Program-made: the position numbers and the translations under genes
Notes under the pieces: generated by a model
The model's database searches: none
What the model saw: the letters and a program-made list of their open reading frames with translations, nothing else
What the model was told of the DNA's origin: nothing
Shown: positions 18,104-26,404 of the stretch, in pieces
Layout: each line of letters starts with the position of its first letter
Position numbering within the stretch: the first letter of the stretch is position 1
NCBI RefSeq assembly: GCF_015840715.1
Contig: NZ_CP060397.1
Coordinates: forward strand, 124,001 to 188,000
From: Synechococcus sp. CBW1004
Lineage (GTDB): Bacteria > Cyanobacteriota > Cyanobacteriia > PCC-6307 > Cyanobiaceae
Direction: 5' to 3'
Length of the DNA stretch: 64,000 nt

Positions 18104-20047
18104 TCAAACCCTCTTAATATTTGCATTCAAGATGTCAATTAAAAAAGGACTCTGCTTCGCGTATGTCCAAAAATAGTTTGCAAGCTTCTCTGAAGGCTCG
18201 TTCCAAGGCTTAATGTTAGAAGTGTAGTGAAGAATCCGAATATTATTCCCGGAGCTATAATAATCTTCTTTTTCATCCTCCAAGAGATCTGCAAAGTTCT
18301 TTTCCTGTCTGCTGACTAGCCCATGATGCCATTGAAAATTCCAGCGTTGATCTATAAATGTGACTTGACCTTGGCAGACAACATTCAATGTATCTTGGTC
18401 AGGGCACGCCAGCGAATCGTTAATGCTTAAAAACGACAAGCACTTCTGTTTGGTATTATTGCGAATAAAAGCCTCTGTATTTATTATTATAACACCCGAA
18501 TTGAAATACTCTTTACGGCTGAATCTAAGCCTGTCTTCTAGGTATGAAGCCATGAACTTATGGACAGGATTCTTGGCGGCTGCAAGAATATTTTCCCCAA
18601 GATCAACTTGGTAAAGCTCGTGCAAGTCAGACATCACAACAATATCACAATCAAGATAAATGACTTTGGCTAAATATGAGAAAACCTCAGCAATAATAAG
18701 TCGATAGTACATTTCAATACTGTAGTGCGCCCTTGTATAAAGTGTATCGATGTCAATGAAAGGACTTACATCTATGAGTTCAATATGAAGATTGGTCGTT
18801 GACAAAGAACGTACACGCTGGATTGTTTCGACCTCAAGGTCTGTATAAAATATAAATAAGTATATCTTTGTTTTTGTGGTGGATTTGATCGATTCAATGG
18901 CGACAGCTAAATAAGGGATATAAGCCTCGTTCGATGCCATGACGATAGGTATGAATGGTTCAGGATCATTCAGAAGGGTCTGTTCGATTCTTTTGACCTG
19001 CTCGTGAACGCCTCTCTGATAATCATCAAGGACTCCTTGCTGATGAAGTTTATCAAACAAAGGATTTGACTCTGATAAATGATAAACTGGCTTCAGAAAT
19101 AATGATAAGCTATCGCTAAAAGCATCGCCCGTGCAACTCGATCCGTCGCCCCAATGCCTCAAGAACAATGCTTTTGCATGACTTTCTAAGGCAGTTCCCA
19201 TACAGAACGTGACAGTTGCTAAATTGTCAGATATCAAATCGTAAGCTATTAAGCGTACCACTTCTTCATGAAGACTCAGCAAGCCTCGGCTTAGCAAGAA
19301 ATCATAGATAATTCGGACAATAGCAGCTTGGGCCATGTGAATCGCAATTTTTGACAAGGTAAACTTGCGACCGCCAGTGACCCCAGTTCCGTAGGAATAA
19401 ATGTAGAGACTGTCGCCAATAGAATCAATAGAGACCGCATATAGTAAAATAAAAAACTGAAGCAGTAAATCCTGGGCTTTATAGATGGGCTGAGTCGGAA
19501 GATTGGAGGCCGCAACTTTGACTAGCCGTGCATTGTAGATCTTGTTCCAAATCGTAAAACCAAAGACTTTCGATTCAAAGCAATGACGTAATAGATTACC
19601 CGTAATGCGGTCTTTTGACTTGTAAGTTAAAAAGTCTTCGAACCACTCAATCTGACCAGGGGTAGCCTTGACAGCTTTAACGGCTACTCCAAACTGTAGG
19701 ATATCTACTTGTTTGGTTTCTATTGCGTTGTAGGCCGTTTCGCATGCAAACTTCTCTAGTGCATCATCGGCGTCGACAAACATAATGTACTTTCCATTGG
19801 AAGCATGAATTCCGACTCTTCGGGAATAGCAAGCACTCTTATTCTCTTCGTTTGTAATTACCCTTAATCGCTTGTGTTGCTTGTCAAGATCCGTTAGGAT
19901 GCGAGGGGTTTCGTCGGTCGAGCAGTCATCAACAACAATAATCTCAATATCAAACAAGGACTGTTGTATTATGCTGTCGACGCATTTCCCGATTGAGTTT
20001 TCTGCGTTGTAGGCTGGAACAATGATGCTGACCTTGGGATTTTGCAT
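18104..20047 (-). CDS. Two-domain glycosyltransferase (GT2 + GT8)
   Basis: The 647-residue protein begins with a classical GT2 domain (VSIIVPAYNAENSIGKCV; VVDDCSTDET near 39-47; metal-binding VDADD at 91-95). A linker of about 150 residues follows, then from about residue 366 a GT8-type domain (IVMASNEAYIPYLAVAI) with the metal-binding motif YLDCDIVV, whose DCD is at 466-468. The two transferases probably add consecutive sugars to a surface glycan; donor and acceptor are unknown. The gene is strongly AT-rich. It starts with ATG at 20,047, with an IS3 element 37 bases upstream that may have separated it from its original promoter. The GT8 half also resembles LPS galactosyl/glucosyltransferases. 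Confidence 0.85.
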   Translation of the reverse strand: MQNPKVSIIVPAYNAENSIGKCVDSIIQQSLFDIEIIVVDDCSTDETPRILTDLDKQHKRLRVITNEENKSACYSRRVGIHASNGKYIMFVDADDALEKFACETAYNAIETKQVDILQFGVAVKAVKATPGQIEWFEDFLTYKSKDRITGNLLRHCFESKVFGFTIWNKIYNARLVKVAASNLPTQPIYKAQDLLLQFFILLYAVSIDSIGDSLYIYSYGTGVTGGRKFTLSKIAIHMAQAAIVRIIYDFLLSRGLLSLHEEVVRLIAYDLISDNLATVTFCMGTALESHAKALFLRHWGDGSSCTGDAFSDSLSLFLKPVYHLSESNPLFDKLHQQGVLDDYQRGVHEQVKRIEQTLLNDPEPFIPIVMASNEAYIPYLAVAIESIKSTTKTKIYLFIFYTDLEVETIQRVRSLSTTNLHIELIDVSPFIDIDTLYTRAHYSIEMYYRLIIAEVFSYLAKVIYLDCDIVVMSDLHELYQVDLGENILAAAKNPVHKFMASYLEDRLRFSRKEYFNSGVIIINTEAFIRNNTKQKCLSFLSINDSLACPDQDTLNVVCQGQVTFIDQRWNFQWHHGLVSRQEKNFADLLEDEKEDYYSSGNNIRILHYTSNIKPWNEPSEKLANYFWTYAKQSPFLIDILNANIKRV

Positions 20048-20114
20048 GGTAGGACGGATGTGCTAGGCAAGTTAGAACGGTAACTGCCAGGAAAGATGAC
20101 GCCCCTGCCGCCGT

Positions 20115-21200
20115 TCAGGCAGCCATCGCCAATGTAGCCGGAGTGATGCCGTTTTCTGGTGGTGGCGGATTGATCCAGACCACCTCCGGTTGATGCCAAC
20201 AGCGAATGCTGCGGCTCCAACGACGCGGGTGCAGCTGGCGGGCCTGTTCGTAGACCTCAGCCCGTTGGCGAGCAATGGAGACAGCCCGGCCGGTGTGTCG
20301 CTGAACAGGTGTCACGAACCGGATGCCGCTGTGGCGGTGCCGCTCGTTGTACCAGTCCACGAACGTCATCACCCAGCGGCAGGCGTCGGCCTGGCTGGGG
20401 AAGGGGCGCCTTGGGTAGTCCGGCCGGTATTTCACCGTCCGGAACAGCGACTCCGAGAAGGGGTTGTCGTTGCTCACCCTCGGCCTGGAGAAGGATCTGA
20501 GCACACCCAGCTCCTCCAGGCGGCTTTCCAGCGTGGCGGCCCGCATGGCATTGCCGTTGTCGGCATGGAGGATCAAGGGCTGAGGGCGTCGGCGACTGAT
20601 GCGCTCCCGCAGGCAGGCTCGGCTGACGAGATCAGCCGCGATCTGGGCGTCTTCCCGTTCAGCGACATCCCAGGCCACGATCTTGCGGCTCCATACATCG
20701 ACCACCAGATAGAGGTAGAGCCAGATGCCCCGGACGCTGGTGGGCAGGTAGGTGATGTCCCAGCTCCAGACCTGATTCGGCCCGTCAGCCCTCAAGCGCG
20801 GAACAGGACGCGGCTCCTGCGGAGGGCGGGCTCGGCCGCGGCGGTGCGCCTGCCCATGGGCGTGGAGCACGCGGTAAAAACTGCGCTCTGAACCGATGTA
20901 GAGCCCCCTGTCCGCCAGTATCGGCACGATCTGTCCCGGCGGCAGAGCAGCAAATTCCGGTTCGTTGCAGGTCAGCAGGATCCGCTGACGCTCCTCGTCC
21001 GTGAGGCGATGAGACACGTGGCGTGGACTGCCTTTACGGCGATCCAGGCCGCCCCCATCACCGGCGAAATGACGCCTCCAGCGCTGCAGGGTCGTCAGAC
21101 CCACGCCCAGCAGCTCGGCGATCTGGCAGGCCCGTGCGCCAGCTTCCATACCGGCATCGAGGATCTCCAGGGCCTTGCGCCGATCCTCGGGCGAGGTCAA
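20115..21200 (-). CDS. IS3-family transposase OrfB (rve integrase)
   Basis: The 361-residue product carries an N-terminal helix-turn-helix (LGVGLTTLQRWRRHF), an HTH_21-like region, and an rve catalytic domain. The catalytic residues are visible as WDITYLP (Asp), HADNGNAM (Asp) and NPFSESLFRTVKY (Glu). It starts at a TTG that overlaps the orfA stop as TTGA (21,200-21,197), so it may be made by translational coupling or by frameshifting. The coding frame is complete. Confidence 0.93.
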   Translation of the reverse strand: MTSPEDRRKALEILDAGMEAGARACQIAELLGVGLTTLQRWRRHFAGDGGGLDRRKGSPRHVSHRLTDEERQRILLTCNEPEFAALPPGQIVPILADRGLYIGSERSFYRVLHAHGQAHRRGRARPPQEPRPVPRLRADGPNQVWSWDITYLPTSVRGIWLYLYLVVDVWSRKIVAWDVAEREDAQIAADLVSRACLRERISRRRPQPLILHADNGNAMRAATLESRLEELGVLRSFSRPRVSNDNPFSESLFRTVKYRPDYPRRPFPSQADACRWVMTFVDWYNERHRHSGIRFVTPVQRHTGRAVSIARQRAEVYEQARQLHPRRWSRSIRCWHQPEVVWINPPPPENGITPATLAMAA

Positions 21201-21703
21201 TCCGCCTCGTCCTCTCCCCAGTAAGCCTGGATCTTTTTTGAGGCGATCAGCAGTGCCGCCGCCTCCGCCAGGGCTTTGTCCTTGCGGGGCAGCTCCTGCT
21301 GCAGGCGTTTGATCTCCCGCCGATCAGCCTGGTGGCGCTTCTCGAGGTCCTTCTGCTCGGCCATCGTCAGCAGCGGCTGTGCGTTGGCATCCTCGGCCGC
21401 CTGTCGCCAGCGGTCCACCTGCTCGGGGAACAGGCCCCGCGCGCGGCAATAGGCCGCAAGCTCGGTGCCGTTGAGCCCCGCAGTCTCCAGGACCACGGTG
21501 AACTTGTCGCTGGAGCCCCAACCCTCGGGATCCTTCTGGCTGGCGGGCACCACCTCCCCCTGCAGGCGCCAGGCCTTGCGCCACTTGTAGAGGGTGATCA
21601 CGTGGATACCCAGCTCGGCTGAGATCTGGGCCACGCTCTGCCGGTGCGGCGGCCCCATCCGACGACGGACATCAGCCTTGACGGCCTCGCTGTAACGACG
21701 CAT
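21197..21703 (-). CDS. IS3-family transposase OrfA
   Basis: The 168-residue protein has an N-terminal helix-turn-helix (VAQISAELGIHVITLYKWRK) and a C-terminal coiled coil (DLEKRHQADRREIKRLQQEL) expected for OrfA multimerisation. It starts with ATG at 21,703 just inside the right inverted repeat and overlaps orfB by 4 bases. Confidence 0.9.
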   Translation of the reverse strand: MRRYSEAVKADVRRRMGPPHRQSVAQISAELGIHVITLYKWRKAWRLQGEVVPASQKDPEGWGSSDKFTVVLETAGLNGTELAAYCRARGLFPEQVDRWRQAAEDANAQPLLTMAEQKDLEKRHQADRREIKRLQQELPRKDKALAEAAALLIASKKIQAYWGEDEAD

Positions 21704-21777
21704 CGCTCTGTTCCATCAAGCCCCCTGGTGGTGAAAGTGGTCCCGATGGAGAGGCGTCATCTTTCCTGGCAGAGGGG

Positions 21778-22047
21778 GCACAGGCCCTTGCGGATGTCCT
21801 TGAGGCCGCCGCGGCGCACCAGATAGCGGGCGGCGGCGTGGATCGCGGTGCGCGGATCACGGATGTCGCCGCCCTTGCCGATGCCGGGTTCGGCCCAGGT
21901 GGTGGGCAGGAATTGCATCGGTCCCCGTGCATCGGCCACCGACACGCCATCGATGCGGCCCATGCCGCTCTCCACCAGATTCACCGCCGCCAGCACCTGC
22001 CAGGGGATGCCCGTGACGGCGGCGGCTTCGCGGTAGTAGCGCAGCAA
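21778..22047 (-). pseudogene. Truncated copy of a lytic transglycosylase (SLT) domain
   Basis: On the minus strand this stretch encodes the SLT core (YYREAAAVTGIPWQVLAAV, then NLVESGMG, ARGPMQFLPTTW and AARYLVRRGGLKDIR). By manual alignment about nine of ten bases match the intact gene at 29,371-30,408, over its residues of about 181-270. Homology stops at 22,047 on one side and about six bases from the IS3 end on the other, so both ends of the gene are missing. The catalytic Glu remains, but there is no start, signal or C terminus. Confidence 0.9.
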
Positions 22048-22153
22048 TTACGCCTGAGGATTGGGTGTCATGAACTGCATGTGCGGAGCAAAATCTGCAT
22101 GACCACCTTTTTGATGCCATCCCTGGTTCTGTGCATGGCCTTGATTCCCAATT

Positions 22154-22312
22154 TCATGGGCCTAAATACATGCCGCCAGCCACATTGCGACTGAATCGCA
22201 AGCTATGGTCGTTCATCGCTTTATAATCTGTTGAGTCAGAGGCCATTCTGGAGTCTGTAATGTAGATCTCCTTGTCACTCCGGTCCATCTTCACTCTCTT
22301 CACTGCTGGCAT
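22154..22312 (-). CDS. Possible 52-residue protein, unknown
   Basis: An ATG at 22,312 opens a short frame with mixed composition (MPAVKRVKMDRSDKEIYI at its start, a Met/Ser/Asp-rich middle, ending GGMYLGP). I recognise no family. It may be a chance frame or a remnant; it lies between the transglycosylase fragment and the sucrose-synthesis promoter. Confidence 0.2.
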   Translation of the reverse strand: MPAVKRVKMDRSDKEIYITDSRMASDSTDYKAMNDHSLRFSRNVAGGMYLGP

Positions 22313-22351
22313 GCTTAAGGGCCCTGATTAGCCTTGTTTTCTTTGGGAGTC

Positions 22352-22380
22352 TTGACAAAATCTCTTTTTTGGGCAATAAT
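22352..22380 (+). promoter_or_regulatory. Sigma70-type promoter for sucrose-phosphate synthase
   Basis: TTGACA at 22,352-22,357 and AATAAT at 22,375-22,380 are separated by 17 bases, the optimal spacing. The synthase start is 136 bases past the -10 box, leaving a 5' leader of about 130 bases. Confidence 0.65.
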
Positions 22381-22515
22381 GGGATTGTGAGTTTCAGGCG
22401 CAGATATTTCCATTCCTTTTTCAAGGCGCGTTTGATTCTTGTCCGGCAGGTCGTTCTTCTATGCGAAACCTGTGCTTTCCACTGACGACATCATCGTTCA
22501 GCGTCCCTCGCACCG

Positions 22516-24645
22516 TTGCCCTTGTTTATTCTCCTGATCAGCATCCATGGTCTGATTCGAGGTCAGAATCTTGAGCTAGGACGCGATGCTGACACGGGTG
22601 GGCAGACCAAGTATGTTCTCGAGCTCACCAAGGCCCTGGCGCGTCAGCCCGAAGTTGCGCGGGTGGATCTCGTCACGCGCAGAATCGTTGATCCAGCCGT
22701 CAGTGATGACTATGCCAATCCAGTTGAGATCCTGACTGAGAATGCGCGCATCATCCGCATTGATGCTGGGCCTGAGGAGTATCTACCCAAGGAGTCTCTC
22801 TGGCCATACCTCGATACCTTTGCTGACAATCTGTTCACCTGGCTGCAGCAGCAGGAGCGACAACCTGATGTTCTCCATAGTCACTATGCCGATGCAGGTT
22901 ATGTCGGCGCCCGTCTGACACGCGCCACAGGTATTCCCTTGGTGCACACGGGGCATTCGCTGGGCCGCGATAAATTCCGCCGCCTGCTTGGGCTTGGGCT
23001 GTCCTTGGAAAAAATTGAAGACAGTTACCATATTCAGGATCGAGTTGCCGCCGAAGAAGAGACGCTCAGTACCTCTTCGCTGATCATTACGAGTACCCGC
23101 AATGAAATTGAAGATCAATATGAGCTTTATGACTATTATCCTCCCGAGCGGATGAAGGTCATTCCCCCGGGCACCGATCTGCAGCAGTTCTATCCGCCAC
23201 GACCCGGCGAGCATCTGGAGGATCGGCCTCGTCTGTCCCCATTCCTGCATGATCCGGCCAAGCCGATGATCCTGGCGCTGTCACGACCCGATCAGCGCAA
23301 GAACATCATCACGCTGGTCGAAGCCTATGGCGAATCTGAACCGCTGCGCCGTGTCGCCAATCTGGTGATTGTCGCCGGCAACCGTGACGATCTGCGCGAG
23401 CTGGCGGAGCAGACTCAGGCGGTATTCACCGACCTTCTGATCACCATCGACTGTTATGACCTCTATGGGCAGGTTGCGATCCCCAAACATCACAGCTCTG
23501 AGGATGTGCCGCTTCTCTACCGGCGTGCATCCGCCAGCCGGGGAGTGTTCATCAATCCCGCGTTGACCGAGCCCTTTGGGCTCACCCTGCTGGAGGCCGC
23601 CGCCAGTGGTCTGCCCGTGGTGGCGACTGAAAACGGCGGTCCTGTCGATATCCTCGCCAATTGTCGCAATGGCCTTCTCGTCGATCCTCTGAACAAGGAG
23701 GCCATCGCCGAATCGTTGCTGCGCATCCTTGAGGACCAGGCGCTCTGGCACGAGTTCTCGGCCAACGGTATCCGTCATGTGGCGATGCATTACTCCTGGG
23801 ATGCCCATGCCAGCAGCTATCTGGAGAGCATTCAGCCTCTCATCGTCTCCCGGCCTGCGTTGGCCATCCCGCCGGCTGCCCAGGTGATTCCGCGCAATCG
23901 CGATCGAGCCATTGTCACCGCGATTGACAACACCCTGCTTGGCGATGCTGAGGCTTTGCGGGAGTTCATTCAAACCGTCCGTCAGCAGCGGCGCAGATTT
24001 GTGTTTGGAATTGCCACGGGACGTCGGCTGGATTCTGTGCTTCAGATCCTCAAGCGCTATGGCATTCCCACTCCCGATGTGTTGATCACCAGCCTCGGAA
24101 CGGAAATTGTGTATTCAGCTCAACTCATCAGTGATCTGGCCTGGACGTATCACATCGACCATCTCTGGACACCCAGGGTGATGCGCCGCATCCTGGAGTC
24201 TGTTCCTGGCCTGCGCCCGCAGCCGAAGAGTGAGCAGAGTCGCTTCAAGGCGTCCTACTACTACGACGCCGCCGTCGCGCCGCCGATCCATGAGATTCAG
24301 TCACTGCTGCGCCAGCAGGAGCTGTCGGTCAATGCCACCCTCTCCTTTGGCCAGTATCTGGACATCATTCCAGAGCGGGCCTCCAAGGGGCAGGCGCTGC
24401 GTTTTGTCGCCAGTCAGTGGGGTATTCCGCTGGATCACATTCTGGTGACGGGAGGATCAGGGGGTGATGATGACATGCTCCGTGGCAACACCCTCGGAGT
24501 TGTGGTGGCCAATCGGCACCAGGAGGAACTGTCAGATCTCAGTGGCAGTGAGCGTGTTTACTTCGCGCAGCGGGCCCATGCCGGTGGCATTCTGGAGGCC
24601 ATCGATCACTATCAATTCTTCTCCGCAGGCAGCCTGTCTTCATAA
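22516..24645 (+). CDS. spsA: Sucrose-phosphate synthase with C-terminal phosphatase-like domain
   Basis: The 709-residue protein would join UDP- or ADP-glucose to fructose-6-phosphate, giving sucrose-6-phosphate. The N terminus has the family signature GQNLELGRDADTGGQTKYV, and the GT4 domain ends with the EPFGLTLLEAAASGLPVV block. From about residue 465 a HAD domain similar to sucrose-phosphatase follows, but its first motif reads AIDNTL, with Ala469 where the nucleophilic Asp should be, so that domain is probably inactive. The start is a TTG at 22,516; an in-frame TGA lies shortly upstream and no better start is present. Sucrose is a compatible solute in cyanobacteria. The next functional gene is the separate phosphatase, now split off by an IS66 element. 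Confidence 0.93.
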   Translation: MPLFILLISIHGLIRGQNLELGRDADTGGQTKYVLELTKALARQPEVARVDLVTRRIVDPAVSDDYANPVEILTENARIIRIDAGPEEYLPKESLWPYLDTFADNLFTWLQQQERQPDVLHSHYADAGYVGARLTRATGIPLVHTGHSLGRDKFRRLLGLGLSLEKIEDSYHIQDRVAAEEETLSTSSLIITSTRNEIEDQYELYDYYPPERMKVIPPGTDLQQFYPPRPGEHLEDRPRLSPFLHDPAKPMILALSRPDQRKNIITLVEAYGESEPLRRVANLVIVAGNRDDLRELAEQTQAVFTDLLITIDCYDLYGQVAIPKHHSSEDVPLLYRRASASRGVFINPALTEPFGLTLLEAAASGLPVVATENGGPVDILANCRNGLLVDPLNKEAIAESLLRILEDQALWHEFSANGIRHVAMHYSWDAHASSYLESIQPLIVSRPALAIPPAAQVIPRNRDRAIVTAIDNTLLGDAEALREFIQTVRQQRRRFVFGIATGRRLDSVLQILKRYGIPTPDVLITSLGTEIVYSAQLISDLAWTYHIDHLWTPRVMRRILESVPGLRPQPKSEQSRFKASYYYDAAVAPPIHEIQSLLRQQELSVNATLSFGQYLDIIPERASKGQALRFVASQWGIPLDHILVTGGSGGDDDMLRGNTLGVVVANRHQEELSDLSGSERVYFAQRAHAGGILEAIDHYQFFSAGSLSS

Positions 24646-24652
24646 GTTCTTG
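24645..24652 (+). repeat. Left 8-bp target-site duplication of IS66 element
   Basis: AGTTCTTG starts at the last base of the spsA stop codon and is repeated exactly at 26,366-26,373. An 8-bp duplication is the family rule for IS66. Confidence 0.93.
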
Positions 24653-26365
24653 GTACCCATTCAGGGGGGCGGGACAGCTCATCGCGAACATCGATACGAC
24701 TGAACCCTTGACGTCGGCTTGAATCCCGGTTGCATCTCAGGCAGAGACTTCCTGCGATGACCACCCCTCCGGCCGGGATTTCAGAAGCGGACTGGGCTTC
24801 CACTCCGGTGGGCGTGAGGGCTGGCTTCCTTGAGGTTCTTGCACAGCTCCAGAGACAACAGCAGGAGAACGACCAGCTCCGAGCGCAGCTCACCGACCTG
24901 GCGACGGAACTGGCCAGCCTGCGCGAGCGGATCGGCCGCAACTCCCGCAACTCCTCCAAGCCGCCCTCCAGTGACGGCACGGGTTTTAAGCCGCCCACCC
25001 GCTGCAAAGGCACTGGTCGCAAGCGGGGTGGTCAGCAGGGGCACCCGGGAGCAGGGCCGGAGCTGCTGCCGATCGCGCGTGTGGATGAGGTGCTCGAGCA
25101 CCACCCGGACGCCTGCCGCCGCTGCGGCACCCTGCTACAGGGGGAGGATGCGGAGCCGCTGCGCCATCAGGTGATCGAGATTCCACCGATCAGCCCGGTG
25201 GTGATCGAACACCGTCTGCACCGTCTGGTCTGCCCCTGCTGCTCCACCAGCACCTGCGCCGAGCTGCCGGCGGATGTGGAGCCCAGCCGCTACGGCCCAC
25301 GCCTGAGCGGCCTGGTGGGACTGCTGGGCAGCGCCTTTCCCCTGAGTTTCGGCCGAACCCAGGCGCTGCTGGATCAGCTGCTGGGTGTGGAAATCAGCCG
25401 CGGCGCTATCGCCACCATCCGGGCACGTCTGAGCGCAGCCCTGCAGCAGGCGGTGGAGGAAGCCCTGGAGGTGGCCCGGCAGCAGCCGGTGGCCTACGTG
25501 GATGAAACCGGCGCCCCCACCGGCAACGCCGACGGTTGTAATCCTGCTGGCAGGCGCGGCTGGCAGTGGGTCATGGTCACACCACTGGTTACGGTGTTCC
25601 TGCAGGGCCTGAGCCGCTCAAGTGCAGCGGCAATGGAGCTTCTGGGCCATACCTTTGCAGGGATCGTGGTGAGTGATCGCTTCTCGGCCTACAACCACCT
25701 GCCCGTGGAGCAGCGGCAGCTGTGCTGGGCCCACCTGATCCGGGATCTGGCGGCCATCGCTGAACGCCAGGGCGCCAGCAGGGAGATCGGAGCCCAGATG
25801 CTGGCTCTGCAGCAGCATCTGTTCGCTCACTGGCACCAGTGGAAGAGCGGAGCGATCGACCGGCCCCAGCTCCTGCATCGATGCCACCCCCTCCGCTTGG
25901 CGTTCGAGGCCACGCTGCAGCGGGTGGTGGATCTGGGCTGTGAGCGGGGCGAGCAAACGCCCTGGGCCCAGACGGTGCGAACCTGTCGCCAGTTGCTGCA
26001 GCGCAAGCAGGCGCTCTGGACTTTTCTGGAAACGCCAGGGATCGAGCCCACCAACAACGCTGCCGAGCGGGCACTGCGGCAATCGGTGATTCACCGCAAG
26101 ATCAGCCATGGCGTCCAGTCCTCCGGCGGCGCCATCTGCCGCAGCCGGTTGCTCACCGTCACCGCCACCCTGCGGCAGCAGGGCCGCGATGTCTGGCAAT
26201 TCCTGGAGCAGGCCTGGATTGCCCATCGCCTCGGCGGCGTGATGCCATCGCTGGTGCCGGATCGCTGAGGCAGCGATCACACGTGGAAGGAACAGATGGC
26301 CCCTCTCAGAGGAGAGATCGGAGATTGACTGACGCACTGGGGTGTCCCGACCCCTGAACGCTTAC
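24653..26365 (+). mobile_element. IS66-family element, tnpC-only type, with perfect target duplication
   Basis: The left end begins GTACCCATTCAGGGG and the complement of the right end begins GTAAGCGTTCAGGGG; both then reach CGGGACA. These imperfect terminal repeats start with GTA as IS66 ends do. The 1,713-bp element carries only the tnpC-type gene, as in the ISBst12-like subgroup, with no tnpA or tnpB. Exact 8-bp duplications on both sides indicate a fairly recent insertion. Confidence 0.93.
24757..26268 (+). CDS. IS66-family transposase (TnpC type)
   Basis: From ATG at 24,757 the protein has 503 residues. In order are a coiled-coil N terminus (QQQENDQLRAQLTDLATELA), the IS66 basic patch (NSRNSSKPPSSDG), a zinc-finger region (CRRCG and CPCC), and the DDE domain with AYVDETGAP, VVSDRFSAY and NNAAERALRQ. 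The catalytic residues are all present and there is no frameshift, so it may be active. Confidence 0.93.
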   Translation: MTTPPAGISEADWASTPVGVRAGFLEVLAQLQRQQQENDQLRAQLTDLATELASLRERIGRNSRNSSKPPSSDGTGFKPPTRCKGTGRKRGGQQGHPGAGPELLPIARVDEVLEHHPDACRRCGTLLQGEDAEPLRHQVIEIPPISPVVIEHRLHRLVCPCCSTSTCAELPADVEPSRYGPRLSGLVGLLGSAFPLSFGRTQALLDQLLGVEISRGAIATIRARLSAALQQAVEEALEVARQQPVAYVDETGAPTGNADGCNPAGRRGWQWVMVTPLVTVFLQGLSRSSAAAMELLGHTFAGIVVSDRFSAYNHLPVEQRQLCWAHLIRDLAAIAERQGASREIGAQMLALQQHLFAHWHQWKSGAIDRPQLLHRCHPLRLAFEATLQRVVDLGCERGEQTPWAQTVRTCRQLLQRKQALWTFLETPGIEPTNNAAERALRQSVIHRKISHGVQSSGGAICRSRLLTVTATLRQQGRDVWQFLEQAWIAHRLGGVMPSLVPDR

Positions 26366-26373
26366 AGTTCTTG
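26366..26373 (+). repeat. Right 8-bp target-site duplication of IS66 element
   Basis: AGTTCTTG repeats the sequence at 24,645-24,652. Removing the element and one copy would bring the spsA stop and the phosphatase ATG to within about 38 bases, an operon-like spacing. Confidence 0.93.
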
Positions 26374-26404
26374 ATCTCTGTTGTTACTCCATCACCGCCT
26401 TCGG

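Larger units (their letters stand above)
20085..21771 (-). mobile_element. IS3-family insertion sequence, complete
   Basis: A perfect 19-bp terminal inverted repeat bounds the element: TGCCAGGAAAGATGACGCC at 20,085-20,103 and its complement at 21,753-21,771. The ends begin TG and finish CA as in IS3 elements. The 1,687-bp interval holds orfA and orfB on the minus strand. The 3-4 bases outside each end do not match, so no target duplication is visible. That suggests recombination after insertion or an old event. Confidence 0.93.
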
